From a virus: a DNA stretch of 26,520 nucleotides. This document shows positions 1-7,759 of the stretch, piece after piece. Each line of letters starts with the position of its first letter. Positions within the stretch are counted from its first letter, which is position 1. The position numbers and the translations under genes were made by a program. The notes below the pieces were generated by a model. The model was not told the DNA's origin, did no database searches, and saw only the letters and a list, made by a program, of their open reading frames with translations. The stretch is from positions 1-26,520 of the IMG/VR virus record IMGVR_UViG_3300042560_001542, one strand, 5' to 3'.

Positions 1-2
1 CT

Positions 3-362
3 CGACATATCACCGCCGATGTCAATCACTGGAAGACCGTCTTACACCAGCGGCTTCAGCAACCCGAAGGCGAGCCGGGCGCGATGATGCTGTTCAAAGC
101 ATCGCCGATGCGTCACCGAATGCTTGCCGATCATCTTTGCAGCGAGCAAGCGATCGAAACGGCTGGTCGAGGTCGAACGCTTGTTGAGTGGCAACTATTG
201 ACAGGCCGCGACAATCACTTTCTCGACTGCTTGGTGATGTGTCTTGTGGCGGCTTCGGTCGTTGGCGTTCGCACGCAAGCCGATCCGCAACCAGTCTTGC
301 AGCGACCGCGCAAGAGCCTCCAGCAGATGCGGGAAGAAGCTTTGAACCGTCGCCGAGAGTAG
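3..362 (+). CDS. Phage terminase large subunit, GpA family (C-terminal fragment)
   Basis: This is the C-terminal ~119 residues of a packaging ATPase/nuclease; the rest lies upstream of the window. The frame is open from position 3. It shows the GpA-family tail pattern: VNHWKT, then EGEPGAMMLF, HRMLADHLCSE, GRGRTLVEW and DNHFLDCLVMCLVAAS, ending in a basic tail. In lambda-type phages this protein cuts concatemeric DNA and drives it into the prohead through the portal. The order terminase, gpW-like gene, portal that follows matches lambda and supports the call. The ATPase motifs cannot be checked because they lie outside the window. Confidence 0.85.
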   Translation, partial: RHITADVNHWKTVLHQRLQQPEGEPGAMMLFKASPMRHRMLADHLCSEQAIETAGRGRTLVEWQLLTGRDNHFLDCLVMCLVAASVVGVRTQADPQPVLQRPRKSLQQMREEALNRRRE

Positions 363-433
363 GCACTAGACAAGTCGAGTAGAATGAACGCTACAGCCGA
401 AACGTAGCAACATTCTTACAGCGAGTCTAAAAA

Positions 434-658
434 GTGCCAAACGCCGACGGAAGCTTAACACCGGGCGAAATCGCAGAAGCAGCCAGCAAACCGCAATCGG
501 TAAGCGTTGATGGCACTTCGGCGACTAGAGCGAGCACGCAAGAGCTTATCGAAGCCGATCGCCACCGAGCCGCCAACGCCGGAGCTGCGACGCCGTGGCG
601 CGGGCTTATCTTCGCAAAGATTCGCAAAGGTTCCGCCGTCAACGGAGATCGCGGCTGA
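434..658 (+). CDS. Small gpW-like head-tail joining protein (putative)
   Basis: The product has 74 residues, starts at GTG and sits between terminase and portal, exactly where lambda gpW (68 residues) lies. The helical segment GEIAEAAS, the QELIEADRHRA stretch and the C-terminal GLIFAKIRKGSAV resemble the small proteins commonly found at this site, such as those containing an IEADRY-type motif. By analogy it would help join head and tail, or act in the connector. No strong Shine-Dalgarno is visible before the GTG. Its TGA overlaps the portal ATG (TGATG), which implies coupled translation. The assignment rests more on position and size than on sequence. Confidence 0.6.
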   Translation: MPNADGSLTPGEIAEAASKPQSVSVDGTSATRASTQELIEADRHRAANAGAATPWRGLIFAKIRKGSAVNGDRG

Positions 659-2412
659 TGCCAATCGTTGACCAGTTCGGCAAACCGATTCAGCAAGCAA
701 CCAAGCAAGCGGAAGCACTCCGCAAGATGCGAGCCGACTCCCGCGCCGAGCTTTCCGCCGCTTACGATGCCGCACAGACGACCGGAGAAAACCAAAAGCA
801 CTGGCGATATGCTGACGACCTTTCCGCTTCCGCTGCTAATAGTCTGACGATCCGCAAAACGCTCCGGCAGCGAGCACGTTACGAATGCCTAGAAGCCAAC
901 TCATTTGGAAACGGCATCGTCAACACGCTAGCCAATGACACTGTTAGCACGGGGCCGAGGCTGCAAGTTCAGCTTCCAGACCGCGATGCGGCTAGAGAGA
1001 TTGAACGACAGTTTTACCGCTGGATGAAGTCGATCAACTTAACTCGCAAACTTCGAACCGCACGCCTCGCCAAGTGCGTCGATGGCGAAGCCTTTCTTCT
1101 TCGCGTCAACAATCCGGTGATTCGCAATTCCGTACAGCTCGACGTTCAGCTTGTTGAAGCCGATCAGATTTCCACGCCAGGTTGGATTGAAGGACGACCG
1201 GGCGCAGTCGATGGGATTATCTTCGACCGCTATAACAATCCGACGATCTACCACGTTTTGAAGCAGCATCCCGGTGACACTTGGGTCATAAACTCGTTCG
1301 AAAAAGAAGACGTCTTCGAACAGGACATGATTCACGTCTTCAATCGCGTTCGACCCGGACAGGTTCGCGGCATTCCGGAGGTTACACCGGCACTTCCGCT
1401 TTTCGCGATGCTGCGCCGCTACACGCTCGCTACGATTCTTGCCGCCGAAACCGCTGCCGACTTTGCCGCCGTGATTGAAACGACTGCGAACACCTATGAC
1501 TCTACAGGTCAAGCCGTTGATACGTCGGTGGCTCCTTTCGATCACGTCCAAATCGATCGAGGAATGATGACATCGCTTCCCTACGGCTGGAAGATGTCGC
1601 AGTTCCGGCCAGAGCAACCAACGACCACTTACGAGAGTTTTCGCAATGCGATCCTGATGGAGATCGCTCGCTGCTTAGGAATGCCAACCAACAAGGCTCG
1701 CGGAGATTCTTCGCAGTACAACTATTCTTCCGCAAGACTCGATCATCAGCTTTACTATCACCAGATCGAAATTGAACGCAATGAATGGGAAACCGCTTGC
1801 CTCGACAAGATTTTCTCTTGGTGGCTCGATGAAGCTTTACTAATCGATGGCTACCTACCAGCAATCGATGCGATCGAAGAAATCCCGCACCAGTGGACAT
1901 GGCCACCAGCAAAATCCGCCAATCCGGTTGACGACGCAAGCGCCGCGATCAGTTTGATTAACAACGGCTTGATGACGGAAGAAAAGTATTTTGCGGAAAA
2001 CAACATCGACGGCGAAGCACACTACCGCGAATTGATGGAGCAATTCAATCGCCGCAAAGCTCTGGGAATGCTTTCGCAAGAGCAAGTTATGGTTCTTCAG
2101 ATGCAGGAAGCCGCGAAAGCGAAAGCCGCCGATCAGGCCGCACAGGCGAAGCAGGAAGCCGGGCAAGTGCAAGCCGAGCAAAACTCCGCATCCGGCGAGT
2201 TTATGGGTCTATCGCGCCTTCAGTGGAATCGCAATCGCAAAGCGATCATGGACATTTTGACCGAGTACGCTTCACAGAAGATGACTCGCACGATGGCAAC
2301 CGTGATGCTTTCCGGTCTTGGTTTGTCGCCCGATAACGTCGCTGCATTGCTTGACGACGCTTCGGATGGCAGTGTTGACTCGGTTCCAAAGGAGGATACT
2401 GCAAGTGGCTAA
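658..2412 (+). CDS. Phage portal protein, lambda gpB family
   Basis: The product has 584 residues and would form the dodecameric DNA channel at the head vertex. The N-terminal region (about 45-115) has the family pattern HWRYADDLSASAAN, IRKTLRQRARYE, NGIVNTLANDTV. Further on are QDMIHVFNRVRPGQVRGIPEVTP and IARCLGMPTNKARGDSSQYNYSSARL, typical of lambda-type portals (Phage_portal_2). The C-terminal third is rich in Ala, Gln and Lys (about residues 475-515) and probably coiled, as in the family. The frame is open upstream to an ATG-less region, but ATG 658 is chosen because it overlaps the upstream stop and begins MPIVDQFG. An AAGGAGG near the end of the gene serves the next gene. Confidence 0.92.
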   Translation: MPIVDQFGKPIQQATKQAEALRKMRADSRAELSAAYDAAQTTGENQKHWRYADDLSASAANSLTIRKTLRQRARYECLEANSFGNGIVNTLANDTVSTGPRLQVQLPDRDAAREIERQFYRWMKSINLTRKLRTARLAKCVDGEAFLLRVNNPVIRNSVQLDVQLVEADQISTPGWIEGRPGAVDGIIFDRYNNPTIYHVLKQHPGDTWVINSFEKEDVFEQDMIHVFNRVRPGQVRGIPEVTPALPLFAMLRRYTLATILAAETAADFAAVIETTANTYDSTGQAVDTSVAPFDHVQIDRGMMTSLPYGWKMSQFRPEQPTTTYESFRNAILMEIARCLGMPTNKARGDSSQYNYSSARLDHQLYYHQIEIERNEWETACLDKIFSWWLDEALLIDGYLPAIDAIEEIPHQWTWPPAKSANPVDDASAAISLINNGLMTEEKYFAENNIDGEAHYRELMEQFNRRKALGMLSQEQVMVLQMQEAAKAKAADQAAQAKQEAGQVQAEQNSASGEFMGLSRLQWNRNRKAIMDILTEYASQKMTRTMATVMLSGLGLSPDNVAALLDDASDGSVDSVPKEDTASG

Positions 2413-2818
2413 CCTCTCGCAAACAGCCGCAAACGTCGCTGTCGGTGCTTTGGACGCACGAATTGCAATTTTCACCGCTGGCGAATCGATCACTCAAGGG
2501 ATGCCGGTTTATCTTAGTTCGACCGATGGCAAATACTACCAGTGCGATTCGAACGACGGCGCAGCAAAGGCCGAAGCAAAGGGAATCGCTTTAACCGCTG
2601 CCGCAACTAGCGGATTTTTCGTTCTAGGCAGCAAAGGTAAAATCAATCTCGGTGCAACGCTAACAGTCGGCGAAGTCTATGTAGTCAGCCGCACGAAAGG
2701 CGCAATCTGTCCAATCGGCGATCTAACAAGTGCGGACTATGTAACGATCCTTGGAATCGCAACGACAACGGCTCTGCTTGAACTCAACGTCCAAATCAGC
2801 GGAGTTCTGAAGCCGTAA
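2405..2818 (+). CDS. Putative capsid decoration/cement-like protein upstream of the capsid gene
   Basis: The product has 137 residues. The GTG start at 2405 is chosen because AAAGGAGG lies about ten bases upstream; it overlaps the end of the portal gene. The sequence is small, Gly/Ala/Thr-rich and beta-predicted, with an internal GESITQGMPVYLSS segment and LGATLTVGEVYVVSRTKG. This matches the general style of DUF2190-like or gpD-position capsid accessory proteins. Lambda gpD lies in the same position, before the capsid gene. Its TAA overlaps the ATG of the protease/capsid fusion (TAATG). The role is inferred from size, composition and position. Confidence 0.55.
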   Translation: MANLSQTAANVAVGALDARIAIFTAGESITQGMPVYLSSTDGKYYQCDSNDGAAKAEAKGIALTAAATSGFFVLGSKGKINLGATLTVGEVYVVSRTKGAICPIGDLTSADYVTILGIATTTALLELNVQISGVLKP

Positions 2819-5352
2819 TGTTGCACGCACAGAAAAAGCTACAAGCCGCTTTAGATGACATCGACTTTTCGCCTCCACAAGGCGTTCGCGAAGAAGCCAA
2901 GCGTGGTTTGGATTGGCGACGCGAATACAACCGAGGCGGAACAGAAGTCGGAGTTGCAAGAGCACGCGATTTGAGCAACGGCAAAAACATCTCGCCGGAA
3001 ACCGCGAAACGGATGAAAGCCTACTTCGATCGCCATGAAGTTGACAAGCAAGGCGAAGGATTCTCGCCGGGCGAGAAAGGCTTTCCAAGTGCGGGGAGAA
3101 TCGCATGGGCTTTATGGGGCGGAGATCCAGGTCAAGCATGGGCCAACAAACTAGTGCGACAGATTGAGGCGCAAATGACCGCAAGCAAAGATAACACTGT
3201 TCGCTTCAATGCAACTGGATCGGTTGAGCTTCAAGCCGAGGCCGGAGCAACGCCGCGTTTTGTGCTTCACGCTTATAGCGGCGGCGTGATGAATCCGAAA
3301 CTGGCGATCCGCTGGAGTGGGCCGGTTGTCGTCGATCTTGGCGGAATGCAGATCCGATCCGAAGCCTTGCCAGTTCATCGCGATCACGACACGTCGCGTC
3401 CCGTTGGACACACGACCGAAATCAATAACGACGGCACGCAACTTGAAGCAACTGGTGTTTTCTCAATTCAGAACGCCGATTCACAAGAGTTGATTCAATC
3501 AGGAAAAGCTGGATTCCCGTGGAAAGCTTCAGTCGGTCTTTCGATCAATGACTATAAGACAACTAACGAGGGTCAAACGGTGGCAGTGAACGGTCGTCAA
3601 TTTGACGGGCCGATCCTTGTCGTAACCGCTTCGACGCTTGAAGAAATTTCGTTTGTTTCCGTCGCGGGAGATCCCGAAACCGCAACGGAAGTTTTAGCCA
3701 AAAAGTCGGGGTATGTGGAGGCACAACAGATGCCAACTTTTGAAGAATGGATGAGCTCGTTGGGCCTCGATCCAGCGAGTGTATCCGAAGACCTAAAGAT
3801 GATTTTGCAGAAGCAGTACGCCGAGGTTATGGAGGAAATGGTTCCTCCGGTGGCGGATGCTGAAATGTCCGAAGAAGTGAAAGCGATGGAAGATAAACCT
3901 GTTGCAACCGCTTCCTCCGAAGCAATCGACCTTCGCGCTCAGCTCGCAAGCGAAACGCAGAAAGCCGCCGAAATCCGTTCTTTGTGCGCGAAGTTCGGAA
4001 ACCCCTCGATTTCGATCAAAGGCAAGACCGTAGATGTCGCAGCGCACGCGATTCTAAACGGCTGGACTCAGGAGAAGACCGAGTTGACTATTCGCAAGCA
4101 AAAAGACCTTGAAGCTTCCCGCGAAGCTCGTCCAAGCGGGCCAGCGATCCACAGCAAGAGCAGCAGCCAGACTACGATGGCCAGCCTCCAAGCCGCAATG
4201 CTGATTCGTGGCGGTGCAGATGTTGAATCGAACAAGTGGCAGCAACGCCGCTTCCGCGACGCTTGCAAGGTTGATTGGCTTCGCGCCTCAATCAACAGCG
4301 ATCAGAAGCAAGCAATCTTGGAAGATGCTCACCGCTTCCGCAATTCGTCGCTGCTGGAATTGACCGCTCACGCTTTGCGTGTTTCCGGTCAGGAAGTTCC
4401 GGTTGATCGAACCGACTTGCTTCAAGCAGCTTTCTCGACTTCTTCGGTCGCAAACCTTTACGGTGCAACCATCGGCGCACGAGTGCTAGAAGGCTACAAC
4501 GAGATCCGCGACTTCACCGACGGGTGGACGACCGAATCGGAGAATCCCGACATGGAAAACCACAACCGAATCCGCATGACCGCAAGCAACAATCTTGCCT
4601 ACTTGCCGATCGGTGGCGAAGCCGCTCACGCTTACCGAAGCCTAGCAACGGAAGCAACCCGCGTCGAACGATTCGCACGTCAGATGGAAATCGATGAAGC
4701 CGACTTGCTTGGCGACAATTTCCAAAAGCTTGCTGACACTCCGAGAGATTTCGGTTTAGCCGCTGGCCGCATCCGACCTGATTTGGCAGCAAACATCTTG
4801 CTCGCCAATGCAAACCTTTCCGCAACCGGACGTGCTCTGTTTAACACGACCGACGGAAACCGATTCGGGTCCTCTGCACTAGCACGAGCAACCTTGTCCG
4901 CCGCGATCGCAGCAATGGCGAAGTTCAAAGATGGTGATGCCTCGATTGGCCTCGCCGCTTCGCATATTGTTGTTCCGCCGGACTTGGCTGATACTGCGAT
5001 TCAGCTAACGCAGTCACAAAACAACGTGACGACTTCGGCGAACGATGGTCAGATCAACCCGCTATCGCGCTACGGAATTGTGACGGTCAGCGAACCACGA
5101 CTTGCAAACGGTGTTGTCGATCCAGTTGCAGGAACGAGCCGCAGCGGTTCAACCACGACTTGGTACTTGGTCAGCCGCGAAGCACGAACGATCGAATTCG
5201 TTTACCTTCAAGGCGCAGGCCGCGCACCAGTGGTTCGCACCTCGCAGCTGGTCAACGGTCGCTTCGGTATCAACATCGACGTACGCCACTACGTTGGAGC
5301 CAAAGCATTGGATTGGCGAGGATTGGTTTACAACCAGTCGGCTAGCTTGTAA
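2818..5352 (+). CDS. Prohead protease / scaffold / major capsid protein fusion
   Basis: The product has 844 residues with at least four parts. Residues 1-119 form a separate domain with motifs GVREEAKRGLDWRR, GGTEVGVARARDLSNG, and PSAGRIAWALWGGDPG, seen in phage structural polyproteins. Residues ~145-295 form a prohead protease-like domain with LPVHRDHD (His187/His190), WKASVGLSI (Ser238) and LEEISFVSVAGDP. Residues ~305-450 are charged and helical, as expected for a scaffold (delta) region. Residues ~450-844 form an HK97-fold-type capsid domain. NCBI-style 'prohead protease/major capsid protein fusion' proteins have this plan. In-frame ATGs at 3175 and 3730 carry good Shine-Dalgarno sequences, so separate shorter products are likely. 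The mature capsid needs proteolytic release of the C-terminal part. Confidence 0.88.
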   Translation: MLHAQKKLQAALDDIDFSPPQGVREEAKRGLDWRREYNRGGTEVGVARARDLSNGKNISPETAKRMKAYFDRHEVDKQGEGFSPGEKGFPSAGRIAWALWGGDPGQAWANKLVRQIEAQMTASKDNTVRFNATGSVELQAEAGATPRFVLHAYSGGVMNPKLAIRWSGPVVVDLGGMQIRSEALPVHRDHDTSRPVGHTTEINNDGTQLEATGVFSIQNADSQELIQSGKAGFPWKASVGLSINDYKTTNEGQTVAVNGRQFDGPILVVTASTLEEISFVSVAGDPETATEVLAKKSGYVEAQQMPTFEEWMSSLGLDPASVSEDLKMILQKQYAEVMEEMVPPVADAEMSEEVKAMEDKPVATASSEAIDLRAQLASETQKAAEIRSLCAKFGNPSISIKGKTVDVAAHAILNGWTQEKTELTIRKQKDLEASREARPSGPAIHSKSSSQTTMASLQAAMLIRGGADVESNKWQQRRFRDACKVDWLRASINSDQKQAILEDAHRFRNSSLLELTAHALRVSGQEVPVDRTDLLQAAFSTSSVANLYGATIGARVLEGYNEIRDFTDGWTTESENPDMENHNRIRMTASNNLAYLPIGGEAAHAYRSLATEATRVERFARQMEIDEADLLGDNFQKLADTPRDFGLAAGRIRPDLAANILLANANLSATGRALFNTTDGNRFGSSALARATLSAAIAAMAKFKDGDASIGLAASHIVVPPDLADTAIQLTQSQNNVTTSANDGQINPLSRYGIVTVSEPRLANGVVDPVAGTSRSGSTTTWYLVSREARTIEFVYLQGAGRAPVVRTSQLVNGRFGINIDVRHYVGAKALDWRGLVYNQSASL
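3166..3177 (+). promoter_or_regulatory. Second internal Shine-Dalgarno and in-frame ATG (possible protease start)
   Basis: GAGG at 3166-3169 lies five bases before the in-frame ATG 3175 (Met120, MTASKDN). It sits just after the N-terminal RIAWALWGGDPG domain and before the protease domain. It could let the protease be made without that domain. The motif is short, so chance occurrence is possible. Confidence 0.35.
3717..3732 (+). promoter_or_regulatory. Internal Shine-Dalgarno and in-frame ATG inside the protease/capsid fusion
   Basis: GGAGG at 3717-3721 lies eight bases before ATG 3730. That ATG is in frame with the fusion gene and encodes Met305 of MPTFEEWMSS. It falls at the protease/scaffold boundary, so initiation here would make a 540-residue scaffold-capsid protein without protease. 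The arrangement resembles lambda C/Nu3, where the scaffold starts in frame inside the protease gene. Confidence 0.55.
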
Positions 5353-5361
5353 GCGAAGAAA

Positions 5362-5420
5362 AGCAAAACGCCGGTCAGGGAGGTTCGCTTTCCTTATCCT
5401 GTCTGGCCGGTTGTTTTGCT
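5362..5420 (+). terminator. Long hairpin after the capsid gene (terminator or mRNA-processing stem)
   Basis: AGCAAAACG-CCGGTCAGG at 5362-5379 pairs with 5402-5420 (reading TCTGGCCGG-TTGTTTTGCT). The stem is about 18 bp with one bulged T and a few G-U pairs, and the loop is about 22 bases. It lies ten bases after the capsid stop and ends before the Shine-Dalgarno of the next gene. It has only a GTTTTGCT right flank rather than a clean T-run. It may be a partial terminator or a 3' stabiliser that keeps capsid mRNA abundant relative to downstream genes. Confidence 0.6.
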
Positions 5421-5443
5421 GATAACCAAAAGGAAAGTTCAGC

Positions 5444-5641
5444 ATGAAGATTCGATTGTTAAAAGATGTTTCAGTAGGTCAGGATGACTACAAGCAAGGA
5501 GCGATCCTCGACAACCTCGATCCCGGAGTTATTGAATCGCTGCTTGGCGTCGGATGGGCCGAACGAGTTGAAGAAGTTAAATCAAAAAAAGATAAAGAGG
5601 TAAATCAGAATGGGTGCTCAACTGTTTCATCCCGCCACTGA
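5444..5641 (+). CDS. Small hypothetical head/neck-region protein
   Basis: The product has 65 residues beginning MKIRLLKDVSVGQDDYKQGAIL, followed by LDPGVIESLLGVGWAERVEEV and a Lys-rich tail. The pattern of a small beta strand, Y..G, then helix and GWAE is seen in many short phage head-region proteins that report the edge of a ligand-like module, but no function is established. Shine-Dalgarno AAAGGAAAG precedes the ATG. Its 3' end overlaps the next gene by 32 bases in another frame. It lies where lambda FI lies. Confidence 0.6.
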   Translation: MKIRLLKDVSVGQDDYKQGAILDNLDPGVIESLLGVGWAERVEEVKSKKDKEVNQNGCSTVSSRH

Positions 5642-5975
5642 GCGGGAATTCACTGCGTCCGCTAATTTGAACAGCGGCGACATTATCCTATCGGCTGACG
5701 GAAAGGCCGTTGTCGTTACCGAGCTATCGGGCGTCGCAAACGGTCGCGTCGGTCGCGGTGAAATCGCTGGAGTGTACGACGTGGATGCCGTTAGCGGCGA
5801 CACTTACGCCGTCGGCGTCTTGGTCTACTTGACCGAATCAACGCAGGTTGCCGCAACAAGCGCCGGTTCCGGCAAGATCCTCATCGGTGTTTGTGCTTAC
5901 GCAAAGACAGCCGGTCAGCTTGTCGTCAAAGTTGATCTCAACGGTACTCGCACTTCGAGCGACGACTTCTCTTAG
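5610..5975 (+). CDS. DUF2190-like capsid accessory (decoration) protein
   Basis: The product has 121 residues. It starts MGAQLFHPATEREFTASANLNSG and continues with SGDTYAVGVLVYLTES and AGSGKILIGVCAYAKTAGQLVVKVDLNG. The alternation 'value is set at start-up, then GVCAYAKTAG' and the terminal VDLNG resemble DUF2190-family proteins, which are linked to capsid decoration in several phages. AAAGAGG lies nine bases before the ATG. It is the second small beta-rich protein flanking the capsid gene; the other is at 2405. The exact structural role is inferred. Confidence 0.65.
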   Translation: MGAQLFHPATEREFTASANLNSGDIILSADGKAVVVTELSGVANGRVGRGEIAGVYDVDAVSGDTYAVGVLVYLTESTQVAATSAGSGKILIGVCAYAKTAGQLVVKVDLNGTRTSSDDFS

Positions 5976-6002
5976 TGATTGACGGTTTTGGAGATTTAAG
6001 CG

Positions 6003-6359
6003 ATGGCTGACGTACTTGGAACCGGAGTTGACTGGCTTCTCGGTACGTTGGCTGCGCACGTTTCCCGAACCGTGATTTACCGCAGAGGCAGCAGCAGCGC
6101 GAGCATTAGCGTCACGCTTGGACAATCCGAATGGGAAAACATGCAAGCCGATGGAAGTACCATTCGCTTTGTGACGCGCGATTACATCTACTCACAACCA
6201 ACGCTAACGAACTTTGGTTTGCCGCAGCGAGGCGATGAGATCGTTGATTCCGATGGCGTTTACCAAGTGCTTCCGACGGGAGCGATGCAAGCTTCTCGGT
6301 ATCTCGATACTCGGCAAAAAGGACTTCGGATTCACACGAAGAAGAAGGACGCCGCATGA
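6003..6359 (+). CDS. Head-tail connector/stopper-like protein
   Basis: The product has 118 residues beginning MADVLGTGVDWLLGTLAAHVSRTVIYRRG. Later stretches are RFVTRDYIYSQPTLTNFGLPQRGDEIVDSDGVYQV. This layout, with an N-terminal helix and a small barrel-like core containing PQRGD.I...G..Y.V, is seen in phage head-completion proteins of the gpFII/stopper position. It lies between the head genes and the tail terminator-like gene, as lambda FII does. ATG 6003 lies 27 bases after the previous stop. Its stop overlaps the next ATG (ATGA). The function is based on motif style and gene order. Confidence 0.6.
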   Translation: MADVLGTGVDWLLGTLAAHVSRTVIYRRGSSSASISVTLGQSEWENMQADGSTIRFVTRDYIYSQPTLTNFGLPQRGDEIVDSDGVYQVLPTGAMQASRYLDTRQKGLRIHTKKKDAA

Positions 6360-6841
6360 CGAGCCGAGCGAGAGATTTGGTGAGCGAGATTGTAACCGAA
6401 CTTGAATCGCAAGCGACGCAAGAACGCTTCACGCTTGATCCTGTTGTTTTTAAGAAAAGTTACTCGCACGCTTACACGCTAGAAAGCTTAGAAATTTTTC
6501 CAACATGCTATGTCAGGTGCGCAACAAAAACGCAGGAACCAGCAGCACGCCAAGACATTTACCGCAGCGAGTATTCGATTCAGATCGAGATCGTTGCCAA
6601 GCTTAAAAACACAAACGAAATCAACGACGGCGGAACGGTTGAAGAACTTGAAACGCTTGTTGATTTTGCTGAACAAGTTGAACGCGCAATGAAGCAATTT
6701 TGCTACCAGAAAGCAGATTGCACACTTACGCGAATCGATAGCGATCCTCTGTACGAGGCCGACAACTTAGAAACGATGAACGTCTTTCGTGCCGTTCAAA
6801 GTTACACGTACTTTATTGTTGAACGAAACACCTTAGTTTAG
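6356..6841 (+). CDS. Tail terminator / tail completion-like protein (putative)
   Basis: The product has 161 residues and sits between the connector-like gene and the tail tube gene, where lambda Z/U proteins lie. It is a mixed alpha/beta protein: N-terminal helix MTSRARDLVSEIVTELES, a central strand SEYSIQIEIVAKLK, helix VEELETLVDFAEQVERAMKQF, and final strand FRAVQSYTYFIVERNTLV. This alternation matches the tail terminator fold in outline. No diagnostic motif is present. The start at ATG 6356 overlaps the preceding stop, which indicates coupled translation. Confidence 0.5.
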   Translation: MTSRARDLVSEIVTELESQATQERFTLDPVVFKKSYSHAYTLESLEIFPTCYVRCATKTQEPAARQDIYRSEYSIQIEIVAKLKNTNEINDGGTVEELETLVDFAEQVERAMKQFCYQKADCTLTRIDSDPLYEADNLETMNVFRAVQSYTYFIVERNTLV

Positions 6842-6853
6842 GAGCCTCGATAG

Positions 6854-7330
6854 ATGGCAAACGAAGCAATTGGAAAGGTTGGCAAGGATTGTAAGCTGTA
6901 TTACAGCGTCGCGTACAACTCGCCAACCTGGGTGATGATTAAACAAGCAATCAACGTCGATCTTCCAACGATCACTAAAGGCACGGTTGACGTGATGAGC
7001 CGCGAAAGCCTCTGGAAAGCCAAGGCCGGGACTCTCAAAGAGATTCAGCTCCAGTTCGGCTACCTTCACAATAACTCTGCTGACGCTGTTTACGCTGTTT
7101 TGCTTGATTCGTTTATTGCTGACACTGTTTTGACGTTCGCCGTCATGGATGGTGCGATCGCAACTGCCGGTTCTAGCGGCTGGCGTTTTCCAGGGATCGT
7201 CACAGCGTTTACGATGACGGAAGAACTAGAAGGCGTTCGCACGTTTTCTGTCACTGTTGATTACGCGCGAAAGCTTGATAACACTAGCACACTGATTGAG
7301 CCAGACTGGTACGAGATCAGCGGCAGCTAA
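6854..7330 (+). CDS. Major tail (tube) protein
   Basis: The product has 158 residues and lies directly before the tail chaperone genes, the usual place of the tail tube protein (lambda V). It begins MANEAIGKVGKDCKLYYSVAYNSPTWVMIKQA, has the beta-rich LKEIQLQFGY, and ends in GIVTAFTMTEELEGVRTFSVTVDYARKL. The pattern of a small N-terminal strand with a WVxxKxA segment, a KEIQLQ strand and a late 'EGVRTFSVTVDY' strand fits tube proteins of siphophages. GGAGCCTCGATAG supplies a weak Shine-Dalgarno. The subunit would polymerise as hexameric rings around the tape measure protein. Confidence 0.72.
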   Translation: MANEAIGKVGKDCKLYYSVAYNSPTWVMIKQAINVDLPTITKGTVDVMSRESLWKAKAGTLKEIQLQFGYLHNNSADAVYAVLLDSFIADTVLTFAVMDGAIATAGSSGWRFPGIVTAFTMTEELEGVRTFSVTVDYARKLDNTSTLIEPDWYEISGS

Positions 7331-7351
7331 TAAGGAAGGAAAAAGGAAAGC

Positions 7352-7759
7352 ATGAGATTCTGGAAAGACACAAAAGGCAGACAATGGGCCGTAGATTTCA
7401 CTGTTGCCGAAGTACGCAGGATTCAGAAAGAAACAGGCATCCACGTTGCGAAGATTATGGAAATCGAAGAAGTCGCCAAGCTAAAAGATGACGAGCTTTT
7501 ATTTTGCGATCTTCTCTGGTCGGTTCATAGGCCAGAAGCTGAACGGTTAGGATTAACCCGCGAAGACTTTGAAGGTGCTTTGAGCGGGCCTTGCATAATG
7601 GAAGCTTGCGACGCTGTTTTATTTGGAGCAACTGATTTTTTATCGGACAGCCGGAAGGGCGAGGTGTTCCGGCAACTTCTGACGAACTTCAACAACCTCC
7701 AAGCCGAGAAGATGAATCAAGTCGAAAAGGTCATCGAATTGTTACCGCAAGCGAAATAG
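7352..7759 (+). CDS. Tail assembly chaperone (lambda gpG-like)
   Basis: The product has 135 residues, begins MRFWKDTKGRQWAVDFTVAEVRRIQKETG and is largely helical. It lies between the tail tube and tape-measure genes, as gpG does. Shine-Dalgarno AAGGAAGGAAAAAGG precedes the ATG. A second open frame in -1 phase follows directly, which is the hallmark of the G/G-T pair. The zero-frame product ends at TAG 7757-7759 after QVEKVIELLPQAK. These chaperones bind the tape measure protein and load tube subunits. The family identification rests on position, helical content and the frameshift signature. Confidence 0.7.
   Translation: MRFWKDTKGRQWAVDFTVAEVRRIQKETGIHVAKIMEIEEVAKLKDDELLFCDLLWSVHRPEAERLGLTREDFEGALSGPCIMEACDAVLFGATDFLSDSRKGEVFRQLLTNFNNLQAEKMNQVEKVIELLPQAK
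7723..7729 (+). promoter_or_regulatory. Candidate -1 programmed frameshift site
   Basis: C GAA AAG lies in the zero frame of the gpG-like gene, about ten codons before its stop. The -1 frame is open from 7636 onwards, so the slip must occur between there and 7756. The AAG codon can re-pair as AAA, but the P-site GAA would re-pair poorly, so this is a weak heptamer. No better heptamer is obvious in the allowed interval. Confidence 0.4.

Noticed and set aside
1039-1617. Long open frame on the minus strand opposite the portal gene (192 codons)
   Set aside because: It lies wholly within the conserved portal gene, has no ribosome-binding signal and no recognisable domain. It is the codon-bias shadow of the plus-strand gene.
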